Below, in pieces: positions 46,771-58,398 of a stretch of DNA of 64,000 nt. The notes under the pieces are model-generated. The model saw nothing but the letters and a program-made list of their open reading frames with translations. It had not been told where the DNA came from and did no database searches. A program made the position numbers and the translations under genes. Origin of the DNA: Cyathus striatus. Lineage: Eukaryota; Basidiomycota; Agaricomycetes; Agaricales; Nidulariaceae. Position 1 is the first letter of the stretch. The number at the start of each line of letters is the position of its first letter. The stretch is taken from positions 3,596,001 through 3,660,000 of the forward strand of contig JAOVFP010000002.1 in the NCBI GenBank assembly GCA_025738555.1. The letters run 5' to 3'.

Positions 46771-48753
46771 CTATTTCTTATCCCCTGATTTCTCTTTATC
46801 GTGGTGGAAAAGGTTCTTCACTTTCCCAAATATTGATTGTCGCTTCTTGCGCGTAGAGGATGTCGTACCAAATTTAGAGGATGATGCAGAAGGAGAAGGA
46901 GAATTGGAGCGAGGGAAAAATCTCTTAGTTGGTGTAGAAGGGGTGCTTCCGGTGGTATCTTTCTTCGTACTCGAAGGTGTAGGAGGGGGGGATGAGGCGC
47001 CATTCGTAGAGGTTTCTTGGCGGGCGTTGTAGGTGGTTCAACAACGACTGGCTTGTTGGGTATAGGAGCAGAAGCATCGGTGGCACCAGCATTAGCGGAT
47101 GGTTCAGAGATAGCAATACTAGAGACAGGAGGCAGAACAGAAACGGAGGTCTCGGCCTCGGGTGGCTGCGCCGCTTCGGCCTTTGCTGAGCCGTTGGTCG
47201 CCACCTCAGCAGTACCGTGCTCTTTTTCTTTCTCTTTCACCTCGGGTACTGTCATCCTCTCTATTACTGGCTTATCAACAATTGGTTCAGCCACAGAACC
47301 TACTGTTGAGGACCCGACGATGCCAACGGCAGGGACAATGTCGATATGTGTAGAAAGCTTCTCTGGAGTAACGAGCATCTCTACCTTCGGCTGAGAGGCG
47401 CCGGGAGCAACCAACACTGCTTCTCTTGTTGGGAGGGAAGAAGGGTCCAAGTCAATAAAATTCTCTGGAGAATTGACTATAATCTCAGGTGGTGAAGATG
47501 TCCCCTCTTTTATTACTGGCTTATCAACAATTGGATCAGCCACAGAGACGTCGGCAGCGGGCATAACGGCAGTATGTGTGGAGGGCTCCTCAGGAGCAAC
47601 AGATGCGTTTAAGTTGGGCTCGGCGACACTAGGATTAGCCACTGGGACTGCTCCACGTGTTGTGGGGGAGGACAGGCAAGTTGGCTCTGTGTTGTGCTCT
47701 GGAGCATTGACCGGTACGATTGTGGTCGGTACTCCCGAAGCTACTGGAGAAGGGATATCCTCAGCCCGGGAGAGAGATTCTTCTGGATGAGATATGGGTA
47801 TAGAATCGGGGGTCTCTAAAAGCTCTTGCTTGGCTTCGGGTGCTGGAGTCTCTGGTTGTGTAGACGGACCATCGAATGCTTTGGCTGTGACCGAGGTTGG
47901 AATAGCGATCTATTGCAAGAAACACCATTAGCCTCTGTCGGCAATAAACCAGAATAAGCCATACTTGCTCAGGATTCACTGGATCGACACCAATGACGCT
48001 GTGCACGGCAGCACCGATTCCGGAAGCTACATAAGAAAATGCGGAAGAGGTGCCATCGGCGGCAGCAATGGTGGTAGCAATATCTGAAGTCAATTGAGGA
48101 AACGTTGCCGGAGGGCTAGGGACCTTTGCTTTCTGCTCACTGATAATCACACCGTTTTCTATTTTGTGATTTGAATTCTCAGTTGTGTCGGCGGTGCCGC
48201 TGGAAGAGGTGGAGTCGGCATTTGCCTTGCTTGTGGTTGTGACAGGCTGCATGGGGTTTAGAGGGTCGAGTGGTTTGGGTGAGGTATGATGGCCTGCGAC
48301 AGAGGCGTCCTGGGGCGTATTGAAGGGGGATTGCGGGACGGCAGCAGGAGGAGGGCTTAGAGGAGAAGAGATGGCTTTGTGCGGGGCGGTATAGACGTTA
48401 TTAATGAAACCTCCCGGATCAACGTCTGTAGGAAGGTCATCGCGGAAGACCCACTGTCCGTCGACGATGAACTTGTACTTTATTTTGTCGCCATACGGGA
48501 TCTTGATGGTAGCCTCAAAACCGGTGGGGGTCTTGGAAAGGAGAACGGATCTGGACCACTGGAAGGTAGTTAGAAGTTAGAATAGAAGGAAGAAGAGAAG
48601 GCCTTACCTGGTCGAAAGTGCCAGTGACAATGACGTTGTACGGTTCTGTATGAGGCCTTGCAATTGATTTGGAATAAGGCTTGGACTAGGACTAGGATGA
48701 GGCGGAGGTGCTTACCACTGGAAGAGGACCTCGTGCAAGTCGGGCGAGTCCAT
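46771..48753 (-). CDS. CBM48/AMPK1-CBM domain protein (Crp1/Mdg1-like)
   Basis: Four exons start at 48753 (48753-48716, 48656-48608, 48558-47965, 47909 onward). The N-terminal 90 residues form an AMPK-type glycogen-binding domain: LHEVLFQWPHTEPYNVIVTG, FDQWSRSVLLSKTPTGFEA, IPYGDKIKYKFIVDGQWVF, DPGGFINNVY. A long Pro/Glu/Val/Ser-rich disordered region follows, containing the duplicated peptide PIVDKPVI. The last 25 residues are basic (RKKRQSIFGKVKNLFHHDKEK), as in yeast Crp1/Mdg1. To reach them the frame needs one extra base at the T3 run 47013-47015 (A3 on the coding strand). Yeast relatives bind cruciform DNA or act in pheromone signalling; function here is not known. Confidence 0.8.
47013..47015 (-). 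other. Apparent one-base deficit (CBM48 gene)
   Basis: Coding strand AAGAAACC: adding one A gives AKKTSTNGASSPPPTP and an open frame to the basic C-terminus at 46771. Without it, the frame continues as an unrelated Leu/Pro/His-rich sequence. Confidence 0.6.
47261..47545 (-). repeat. Internal direct duplication in the CBM48 gene
   Basis: A 36-bp segment at 47261-47296 and a nearly identical one at 47510-47545 differ at very few positions and encode the same PIVDKPVI peptide about 80 residues apart. Flanking residues are also related (STHxxxxPA before each), suggesting that a larger unit was duplicated. Confidence 0.75.
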
Positions 48754-48883
48754 CGGGAGGACAGCGGGAGTGAGATGGTGGCGGTAGCGGACAGGTGCTT
48801 GTGGTTGTTTACGACTAGTACTTAGTAAGTTATAAGTACTCAGTACTCAGGCCCAGGGTAGACCTTTCGACTCTTCGTCCACA

Positions 48884-49817
48884 ATGATACACGACTGCTC
48901 AGACTTCACCCTCAACGAGCAGCTCGACCATGCACACCCTCTCCGCCATCTCATGCATGCTGATCCAGACCACCAACTCGTCCCCACACGCCAATTCTCC
49001 AGTTCTGACAATCTCCTTTCCGCCCTCCCACATCAATCCTACAGCGTTGCTCACGGCCATCTCCACCTCTCCTTCGCATCCCAACCACCATTGAGCATCA
49101 CGCTTTCAGTCGACGCCTCGCCCGGATGTGGGGGTGTGGCGTGGCCCGCTGGTCAGGTAATCACCCCTCTTGCTCAGCCACCATTCCCCCCGCCTCCCGT
49201 TAAATATCACAGATTCTAGCTGCGTACCTCGTCCAAAAAGGCCCCGATTTCATCCGGGATAAAAATATAATCGAGCTAGGAAGCGGGACTGGTCTCGTCG
49301 GGCTCGTCGCAGGGCTCCTGGGCGGGCGTGTCTGGATAACTGATCAAGCGTCCGTTTTTCTCTGACACTTCTCACTTTTCAAAGTCCTTCTTGACTGTTT
49401 ATGCATCAGTCCCTTGCTACCAATCATGTGCAACAATGTCGACATCAATAATCTTTCTTCTCATGTCGCTGTGGCTGAACTCAACTGGGGAGAACCTGCT
49501 CTTGACGAAATTCCTCGTCCGCACATGATTCTTGCTGCAGACTGCGTATACTTCGAACCTGCATTTCCTCTACTTGTTCAAACGCTAGACAATCTGTCCA
49601 ACTCCTCTACCGAGATCCTGTTCTGTTACAAAAAACGTAGAAAGGTGCGTAGGGGTATATGTGGCCATATCCCTCCTCTGCTCACCTCATTCAGGCCGAT
49701 AAGCGATTCTTCTCCCTCCTTAAAAAGAAATTTTCGTGGACAGAAATAGCAGACGATCCCAACCACTCGATCTATACTCGAGAAGCCATAAGCTTGCTGC
49801 GTGTAACTAAAAAGTAG
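48884..49817 (+). CDS. EFM6: METTL21/EFM6-like protein lysine methyltransferase
   Basis: SAM-dependent class I methyltransferase of family 16; yeast Efm6 methylates eEF1A. Four exons (48884-49156, 49213-49349, 49410-49644, 49695-49817) give 255 residues. Motif I is IIELGSGTGLVGLVAGLLGG, followed by the acidic residue in WITDQ; motif II region LNWGEPALDEIPRPHMILAAD, with the family's post-II D-x-x-Y-F in ADCVYFEPAFPLL, and a terminal strand ILFCYKKRRKADKRFF. Substrate is inferred from the family. Start codons are 130 bp apart from the divergent CBM48 gene. Confidence 0.85.
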
Positions 49818-50155
49818 TTTGTTTCTGGCCACAGAATTCGGTTTGTTGTACATGATTAAAATATCCAACATTAGGGTAGTATGTAGCAATAGATTTACGA
49901 GTAAAATTGTAAGACTCGAAATAAGTACTGGTCTAAGATGCTGCAGCTTATTTAAGTCTGAGCGCCTCGAGTCTTACATGATTTTATAAGCGCTTAGCCT
50001 CGACGAAGCTTTCCTGCATGTGAACTTGGTGCGTTTACTCCGGTAAACCGGCTTCCGTACTACTTCCGCAATGTTACAGTAATGACCACTGTTAAATCCA
50101 TTGCTCGACTTCCTCATCGTTCTTAACCTATATCTATATTATTATACTGTTGCTC
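49818..50155. other. Intergenic spacer
   Basis: No gene seen in this 338-bp spacer between two genes on the plus strand. It presumably holds the EFM6-like 3-prime end and the PEX12 promoter. A word gtttactccggtaaaccgg near 50032-50050 forms a small inverted repeat. Confidence 0.45.
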
Positions 50156-51535
50156 ATGGAATTTTTTAACGATATAGGATCCGATCCTCTAAAGCCTTCT
50201 CTATTCGAGCTTGTTGCTCAAGAACAGCTGAGGGACCTCCTACAACCTGCATTGAAGTACGTTCTCGCAGTACGTACCATCCTCAGTGTCGGCAACTCTT
50301 TGCAAGCCTTATGCTTTTCTAGGTCTTCGCACAACGATACCCTCGTTACCTTCTCCGAGTCGTAAACAGACATGAAGAGTTCTATGCAGGGATTATGCTC
50401 ATTGTTGAACGTTACTATCTCCGAAAGCACAGTGAGTTCTCTAGTTGTACGTTTTTTAAGTCGTTAACATTCAGGATTCTTCTGCTAGACGCCTCCTTTG
50501 CTGAGAACTTTTATGGTCTAAAGAGGAGAAAGCGTCCTTATATTGAAACAGAGAGAGCCCAGGCTGCTGTTGGCGGGATTCCAGCTGGTGAGGCACTCAA
50601 GGATCGAGAGATATGGCGCTCACTGCTCTTTCTTGTGCGTTTAATCGCGATATATAAGCTTAGCTATTCCTCAACGTGATATAGGTCGGTATACCCTACC
50701 TTAGAGCGAAGGCTCATGATTATTTTGAAGAGTTGGGAGGAGGTGTAAATTCGGATATCCTGGACGATGGAATGGATGCTCGTCAATTACAAGCTCTAAC
50801 CGATACCGTGAATTTTACATATTTCTTTCACTATTTCTCCTATTGAAATCGTACACAGAGTCCCAAAGGAAGACTTCGTCGCGCCTTTAAAGCTGCGTAT
50901 CCCTGGTTAAACGCATCCTTTGAGCTCTGGCTTCTGCTATGGAACATCGCCTATCTCTTCAATCAAACTCCGTTTTACAGACCGTGGCTTAGATGGGTTG
51001 GAGTAGATTTACGCAGGTTGGGTGTCGAAGACTTTGTGAGTGCTATTAATTGATATTGCTATCAATTCGTTGACTTGCGCAATGATAGCGTGCTGCTGGT
51101 CTCGCAGTCAATAAAGCGATTCCTTCGAATCAACGTATTGACCTTGCCTCAAGGCTCAAACGTGCCATTAGGAAGTCTCCACGCTTGCTATTGGACTCTC
51201 TTCGTCTGCTTCTTCCTAGCGCGATATTCTTCATCAAGTTCTTGGAATGGTGGTATTCACCCAATTCACCTGCACGATCATTGTCGAGTTCGCCGCTTGG
51301 ACCAGCGATTCCACCTCCAAAGATGCTTCCGCCCCACCCTAAAGGAACACCTTTTGATAGAGCGGGGTATGGAATATGTCCCTTATGCCAAAAGTCGATG
51401 AACAATGCAACTGCACTACCATCGGGATATGTCTTTTGCTACCGATGCGCGTATGATTATGTGGAAAAACACGGTCGATGTCCAGTAACACTGTTGCCGA
51501 CGCGTATTTGGCAGTTGAGAAAAGTGTTGATATGA
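50156..51535 (+). CDS. PEX12: Peroxisome assembly protein 12 (Pex12)
   Basis: RING subunit of the peroxisomal Pex2-Pex10-Pex12 ubiquitin ligase that recycles the import receptor Pex5. Six exons (50156-50269, 50323-50431, 50489-50634, 50685-50807, 50859-51035, 51089-51535) give 371 residues. The peroxin N-terminal domain is clear: PSLFELVAQEQLRDLLQPAL, RHEEFYAGIMLIVERYYLRKH and FAENFYGLKRR, with hydrophobic spans near FELWLLLWNIAYLF and LLPSAIFFIKFLEWWYS. The C-terminal zinc finger is the degenerate Pex12 RING: CPLCQKSMNNATAL, GYVFCYRCAYDYVEKHGRCP, with fewer ligands than Pex2/Pex10 as expected. The Leu before the ATG seen in longer frames is a TTG and not used. Confidence 0.95.
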
Positions 51536-51934
51536 CTGGTCGACTGATAGCGCACGTTCGTGGTATCTGGGGAAGAAAATGTTTATCGATTTTAATAAGA
51601 TAGGCTATCGATTTGTTATTGCGTACATGGTTATATTGCCACTATCCAGAATACTGTAGAGCTGCCAGTAATATAGATTATGAGAGAAAGCAATCTCGCA
51701 AGTGAGCCCGACTCCCGATGTCGTGCACGTGCGTGCCTCTTTGTGGCGAGACTCAGACGCGACTTCGACTTGGTGAGATTGAATTCCGCATCTCCGAGAA
51801 TCAGTTACGTCTCGAGGCAAAGCTCAGCTCACCCCATGGCTTTTACTGACGGAGTTAGATGTGCTTCTGAAGCTTGATAAGTAACAACTATCTTATCCAA
51901 ACACACCCACAAATCTTTATTCCAACCGGTCACC
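51536..51934. other. Intergenic stretch before the PHO81-like gene
   Basis: No gene seen. About 400 bp that separate two plus-strand genes. I looked for a tRNA-like cloverleaf and B box and found none. Confidence 0.45.
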
Positions 51935-54900
51935 ATGAAGGTTTGTTGTGCCCCTATACGTCTTACAGTTTCCTCATCACTACATGCTCTTTAGTTCGGG
52001 AAACAGATACAGGCTCAGCAAGTGCCAGGATGGTCTGCTTACTATCTTGACTACAAATTCCTCAAAAAAATCATTTCTTCTCTTGCCGCTAATCGCCCTG
52101 CATCCGAAGCTGCAGCGCTTGCCCTCAACGTTCGTCCTCCTGACACCAGTCCTCCGCCACAACAGCCTGAGAGTCCAGGCGCTATCCTTCGTAATGTCAT
52201 TGGACAACCTCCCATCTTTCCAAGCTCAGCAGATGACAACGGACGTGGTCCAAATTTTCAAGCCCATAAAGCAGCCTTTTTCTTCAAGCTCGAACGTGAA
52301 CTCGAAAAGGCAGGAGGCCGTCTGGTTAACCCTTTAAAGCATTTTGACACTTCACACAGATAAATGCATTTTATCTACAAAAAGAAGCAGAACTCAGACT
52401 ACGAATGGAAACTCTGCTGTCGAAGCGCAGAGCTGCGGCAATGCGTGGTCTCCCGGACACAGTGGGAGACCCTACTCAAGTTCACGCTGAGTGGAGCGCA
52501 GTCGAGGAAGGATTTAGGTTGTTGGAGAGAGACCTTGGGAAATTGCAGGTATACAATGACACGGCCTAGCGCTCCAGCTGATGCAAACACGGGATTCATA
52601 GCAATTCATAGAAATAAACGCAACCGGTTTCCGCAAGATTTTGAAGAAATACGACAAACGATCCACTTCGACGACCAAAGAATTATATCTTGCTCGTCAG
52701 GTCGACGTGCAACCCGTTTTTAATAGACAAGTGTGTTATCATTACGTTATATTGCCGCCTTCACTGAATACGGAGAAATAGTTAATCTCAGAAATGGCGG
52801 ATACAGTAGCGACATGTTTGCTAGACTTAACAGATCTTTCTTCCGGTCTTAAATTTGAAGGGTCCTCAGCTAACGATATTTTTACCCAACAAATATTGTC
52901 GGAGAGAGCTCTTCCGTCAGGACCTTTTCGTGATCTTGAAAACAATCTTCATAAAGCCATAGCAACTTCGGATGCTGGTGCAATTAGGGACTGTGTGCAT
53001 TTCTCTGAAGTGTTGTCACAGCAGAATGAGGGGAAGGCAACCGTTTCCCGTATTCTCTGGAATGTGATTATCGAAGCTCCTCCTGACCTCGCTGATTTAA
53101 TCCTTTCCTCGGCTTCAAGCCCATTTGACTATCATTTCGTAGATGATATAAACGGTCGGACGTGCCTGCATGAGGCTGCTATGGCTGGTGCTCTTCGCTT
53201 AGTGAATCTATGCATTGAGAATGGAGTTCAAGTGGATAAATGTGACTTGTATGGTCGCACTGCTTTACATTATGCCTCTATGAATGGTCACTCCGCTGTC
53301 TGTCGGCGATTGCTAGAGGTAAATGTACCTCCGAATATTCTTGATCGAGATAATTATAGTCCCTTGGTATATGCAACCCTAAAAGGAAATGTGGATTGCG
53401 TTCGCGTTCTGTTGGAACAAGGAAATGCTTTGACCGAGTTATCTTCGCCTTTAGGGGACCTCATTCCCTTATCACTCGCTTGCCAGTCCGGACACGTTGA
53501 TGTGGTTGTGTTGCTACTTCAGCATGGAGCACGGTGTCTTCCAAACACGAACGGAGAATACCCAATGCATCTTGCGGCTCGAGAGGGTCACGCCGCAGTC
53601 TGCAAGTTACTTCTCCACCTCGAAGGGTGGGATACTCCAGACAAATATCACGAATGGACTCCTTTATTTCATGCTGCGCGATACGGACACGACGAATGTG
53701 TCGAATTATTATTAAATGCCGATTGTCGCATCGATGCTAAAGATGAGCTAGGTCATATTGCTGCACACTACGCCGCGTGGTATGGCTATCAAAAGTGTCT
53801 TGCTGCTTTACTAAATAAACGATCTGACGAGCCTTCTACATCTACCGATTTTATTGCATCGAGGAAGTCCCCATTGTCGGAAGTCAAAATGACTGTAGAG
53901 TCAGAAATTGATCTCATTCCGTCTCTTTCACTGCCGCCTCCAATTATGCCCCACCGCGTGTATGGACACAATTATTTGGACAAAAATCATCTTATAAAAG
54001 TCTACGTAGGACGCTGCGCTCATCGGGCTTCATCAGGAATTCGCCTTCATCATCGATTGATTAGTCCTGCTTTTAGAGACGAATATCTTGTGGCCTCAAC
54101 TCCTCTTAAACTTGTAATGACGACGACCACCCACGTTACGTCAGCTCCATATAGCATCTCCCTCCCACAGAAAGACGAAGATGGTGTATTTGTCTTTCAA
54201 ATACCTTCTCTTGATACTCTTTCTCTAGAATTCTCTATCTATCCAAATTTTGGCACAAAAACAATTGGTCGAGCAGTAGCTCTCCCTTCAGTGTTTGTCG
54301 GAGCTGATAACAACCAGCTGTTTACATTGCCTATATTAGATACACGATTGCACGTTGTAGGAGAGGTGAGTTATACCCCCCGCTTATATAATCAAGCCGT
54401 CTATTCAAATCCATATGCAGGTAGATTTTGATATCACGATCATCAACTCTTTTCATGGAGTAACTCTCGACGTTGGCGGAGGGCTTGAAACCTACTGGAA
54501 ATCAACTGCTGCGACTTCAATTCCTCCACCCCACACCGGACTAAGCCGTGACCCTCGCCGCCCAAGTCGTATAGGATCTGCTCATACATCTCCTGCTGTA
54601 CTTTTAGGGAATGCAGCTGGGTCCCAAGCGTTGACATTATCTTCCTTACAAGGGGACTATATTTACCTAGTCGTACAAGTCACGCGAGATTTCTACCCTG
54701 TAATTTTTGGTGATTGGTTTCTTCCCGTGTCAGGCTTTGATCTCAAGGTATCGGACGTGACTCTGGAACAATTTGAAACATTATCTCAAAAACTGGGAAG
54801 GAACTTCGATGTAAGAACGGAAGACAACTCTCGAATATCAAATGCCATGCTGTCATTAGATCGGATTTTAGTGGTGATCCCATTTATCTACTATTTTATC

Positions 54901-55612
54901 TTATTATTAACAGTGAAACCAAAGGGCCTGCCAACAGAGCTAAACCTTTGCCTCGAATTGGCATACCCTTCCGAAACGATCCGATCTGTGGATAACTTTG
55001 GATCTTATCTGGGTCTTAATGACTTCGTGGACTCGGTCTTGAAGTCAATTTATCATTGTCCGCTATCGCTGGAAAGTCCGCAACACCGTCGAAGAATTCT
55101 GTTCACTTCATTTTCACCGGATATCTGTGCAGCGTTGAATTGGAAACAGCCGAATTGTAAGTTAGCCCATGACAGCATTGTCTGCACTGTGACCACTATA
55201 TCGTTAGATCCCGTATTCTTTGCTTCACATTGTGGCAATGAATCCCTTGAAGCTCCAAGCATTACCGCCTATGGATCAGCTGGTAAAGAAAAACGAGTAT
55301 CAAGCATTGGAGGAGCCGTAGAGTTTGCGAAGGCAAATAATTTACTTGGAATTTTTGTGGATGGAAGTCTACTGGTAGGCGATTCACCTTCACTAAACGT
55401 GTATATCTACTGAATGTTCACATGTCTAGACCCGAGTTCCTTCTCTTGCAGACGGAATAAGAAGTGCCAGTTTACTCATTGGCATAATCGGAAGCAAGGA
55501 AAAAGTTACCGAGATCAAGGCGAATTCAGAGACCAGCGGAAACTTCGCAGATGCTGTAGTTGCAAATGGTGTTGTATCATTCATTAATCATTCTATATCT
55601 GAATCTATGTGA
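51935..55612 (+). CDS. PHO81: SPX-ankyrin-GDPD protein (Pho81/Gde1-like)
   Basis: Phosphate-pathway regulator related to the yeast cyclin-dependent kinase inhibitor Pho81. Exons: 51935-51940 (MK only), 51995-52309, 52360-52548, 52602-52730, 52782-54365, 54421 onward. The SPX domain, which senses inositol pyrophosphates, begins MKFGKQIQAQQVPGWSAYYL and has the basic helix DYKFLKKII; its second half includes TGFRKILKKYDKRS. Ankyrin repeats occupy about residues 290-560 (GRTCLHEAAMAGALRLVNLC, DLYGRTALHYASMNGHSAV, EYPMHLAAREGHAAVCKLLL). The C-terminal GDPD-like domain (LNLCLELAYPSE, NNLLGIFVDGSLL) seems degenerate. The intron at 52310 has a GC donor. Two GDPD junctions (near 54871 and 55400) look one base off; without repair the frame stops at 55413. 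Confidence 0.88.
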
Positions 55613-55712
55613 CGTGCTTAGTAGCGTACGGTATACTCTTGCTAAAATTTACTATTAGAGCTAAAATAACGTGGAATAATAATGTGTTGTCCTGCAGCGC
55701 ATATATGAATTA

Positions 55713-58398
55713 TTATACGGATGCACGATATAGAGCAGCGTATGGTCCATTCTTTTTCATTAGATCTTCATGAGTGCCAAACTCCGATATTGTCTAGAAG
55801 ACAGAAATTAGTATTCCTCGGATAATCAGTAGATGACTGTTCATTTACCCCGTTCTCCATCATTGCAACTTTATCGGCACGACGAGCAGTAGAAAGCCGA
55901 TGAGTGATAAATATAACAGTCTTGCACCTTCCACCAGCGGGTGCCTTGGAAAGTCTTTCTATCGTATCAAATATTTGACTCTGAGCGTGAGCGTCGAGGG
56001 ATGAAGTCTGACAAAAATCAGTAACACGGAGCTGTGCAATAAGTTGCACACATACAGGCTCATCGAATAAAAGCAAATCAACATCAGGATCACCAGCCCT
56101 CATAAAGGCCCGAGCAATCGCAATCCTTTGCCACTGCGAAAGTAGTTCAGCAATGAGGAATTGAATAAACACGGGAAACGCACCTCTCCTCCAGACAATC
56201 CGTGTCGATTCGAATGATAATATGAGCCCATACTACCAGGATAAGAGACCGACTCAAACCCTGGACTCTCAAGGTGTGTCTTGAGACCATTTGGCAGAGA
56301 TTGCACGACATTATCTGCCTCTGCAAGGTGGATAGCTTCCTCAATTAACTGCCGATGGCTCATCTTCTCAATGTTACCAATTCCTACGTTCTCCTTGACG
56401 GTAGAGCTAAATTTAGAGAAGCCTTGAAATACTGCAGTTAGGTGGCGGTGATAATCCACAGGATTGTAACGACGGATATCAACTCCATTACAAGTAGGCT
56501 GCCACGATCAAAATCCACGATTCTAAGCAAGATCTTTGCAAGCGTGGATTTTCCTGTTAAGTGTTAGCAACAGTTGATCACTGTGCAAAGGATTTCTGCA
56601 CCTGAGCCATTGTAACCTACAACTGCGAGTGTTTCGCCTGCATTGATAGAGAAGTTTATGTTTTTCAATGCTGGCTCGTGGCTACCGGGATAGGTATACG
56701 AAAGTCCTCTAATTATAACATTCAGACATACTTTAAGCGCAGTCAGTGTCCTAACACATACCTAACATCAAATTTCATGCCGCCGGACTTTGAGCTATAC
56801 ATAACGGTATCATCAAGCCTCGGCTGCAACCGAGGTTTAATTTCATGCTTGCGCAAAAGGCGGACATTAAGAAGATTCCCTGGAATGCCATTTTTGTAGT
56901 GGTTACCAAATTCCGCGATGCGAACAGCAAGGCCTGAATGGAGCTCCGGTATGCAGTCAAGGATCCCAAAGAGGCAGCTGATGTTTGTAGGAGGAGGAAT
57001 AAGGGAACCTACAAGAATCATCCAGGATTAGAAATGATAAAGACCACAAACAAAATGAACTCGCGTTTTGCAAGGCAAAGAAGAATTCCGAAAAATTAAA
57101 GTGTGCCCATGAGTTTTTCAAATAATAGGGTTGTTCCGATGCTAGTACTATCTTTCTTGCGTTTGACCAGGACTTCAAGATCCAATCTCCCAGACCAAAT
57201 AACGCGATTTCCGGTCGGTAGATATCGCAATAGGCAAGATTACGCATCCTTTCTTGGCGATCTGCCGCCCGCGCCTCTTTTGCACTAGTAGGGGATTCTG
57301 CCGGATCTGGTAAACGAGAGCACCAGGTTACTATGAGCGGGAGTAGTACGGAAAAGATTGAGAGCACGAGAACGAAGAAGTGAGTGGCTCCGCGTGTAAG
57401 GGATACTATGAGAAAAATATGGGAGGCAATTTCGGTGATAAGAGAGAGGATATGAACGAAATCCAGCGGGGACAGAATTCCAAAGCCTCCTCCGCTGAAG
57501 GAACGCGCAAAAAGATCTGACTCATGAAGAAGATCGCGAACGACTGGATCTGAGAGTGCGGGGACATCCAACCGAACGCGGTGCTCCATTTGCTTGTATT
57601 CGACAAAAAAGCGTGCGGAGCCCATGACGACATTTTCATTCGATGCACTAATGCGAAAAGATCCAGGTCAAAGCGTCAAGGTACGTGAAACTTTAAAAAA
57701 GAAGAAAAGACTCACGCAAAGGAGTCCAACAGTCCCTCAATGAACCTTCTGAGGATTTCCGTTGAAATCAAGTAAAGAAGACGGGACCATGTGAAACTCT
57801 CTGATGCAATCAAAGACTGAAGCTATCGAGAGAAAGACAATTTTAGTTACCTCTCGCTTCCCAAAAGGTACACGAACCTCATCAACTATCAATGCCTGAA
57901 AAAGTATTAGCAACCAATGTTCAATGTCCAAGGGGGTTGCAAAAGCTACCAACCTGGGAGTATCCGCGGAACGCTGGAAACAGACTGCGCACGATATTCA
58001 GGGCCATCATGAGCGTTGTTCGCAGAGGGTTCAGTCCCCATAGAACGCTTAGCTATGTCCAGAAAATAAATCTCAGAAAGATGGGGAAACTAAAAAAAAG
58101 GGGACCAGGGTCATACAAAGTCTAGCGTACATGTCTGAGCAACGAAGAGAGCGCGTTTAGCATTTTCCAACGTCAGAGGTCTGGGTGCACCCGGGACAAG
58201 ATGAGAGCCCCTTTGGCCAGGTAGTTCTCTGGAGGACAACCAAGCGTCATAAACGGCATCTGGGCCAGAGGTCTTACTGGGCTTCATGGAGGCAGGCTTG
58301 GGCGGGATCTGGAAGTCTGTAGGAAAGAGCAAACGCCGGGAATTGAGCCTCTGACGCATGCTCGAGGAGCAACTTGAATAGGCCTTGGGAACATGCAT
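55713..58398 (-). CDS. ABC half-transporter, ABCB-type
   Basis: Membrane transporter with one membrane domain and one ATPase domain. Assigned exons include 58398-58117, 58052-57954, 57895-57851, 57822-57716, 57647-57061, 57008-56762, 56708-56602 and downstream ones to 55713. Membrane segments include LSVLWGLNPLRTTLMMALNI and ATHFFVLVLSIFSVLLPLIV. The ATPase carries Walker A GYNGSGKSTLAKIL (split by an intron), Q-loop VFQGFSKF, signature HGLSGGEWQRIAIARAF, Walker B VDLLLFDEP and switch His in FITHRLSTARRADK. An extra base at 56488-56489 is needed to read LLVNGVDIRRYNP. The 5-prime end is not resolved; an ATG at 58476 may be the true start. Substrate is unknown. Confidence 0.82.
56488..56489 (-). 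other. Apparent one-base deficit in the ABC ATPase domain
   Basis: Coding strand CTTGTAATGGAG: adding one A gives LLVNGVDIRRYNPVDYHR, the expected ABC A-loop-to-Q-loop segment, and joins two frames that otherwise cannot be spliced. Confidence 0.65.

Noticed and set aside
51660..51870. Possible tRNA or small RNA in the spacer before PHO81
   Set aside because: No A box/B box spacing and no cloverleaf could be built by eye.
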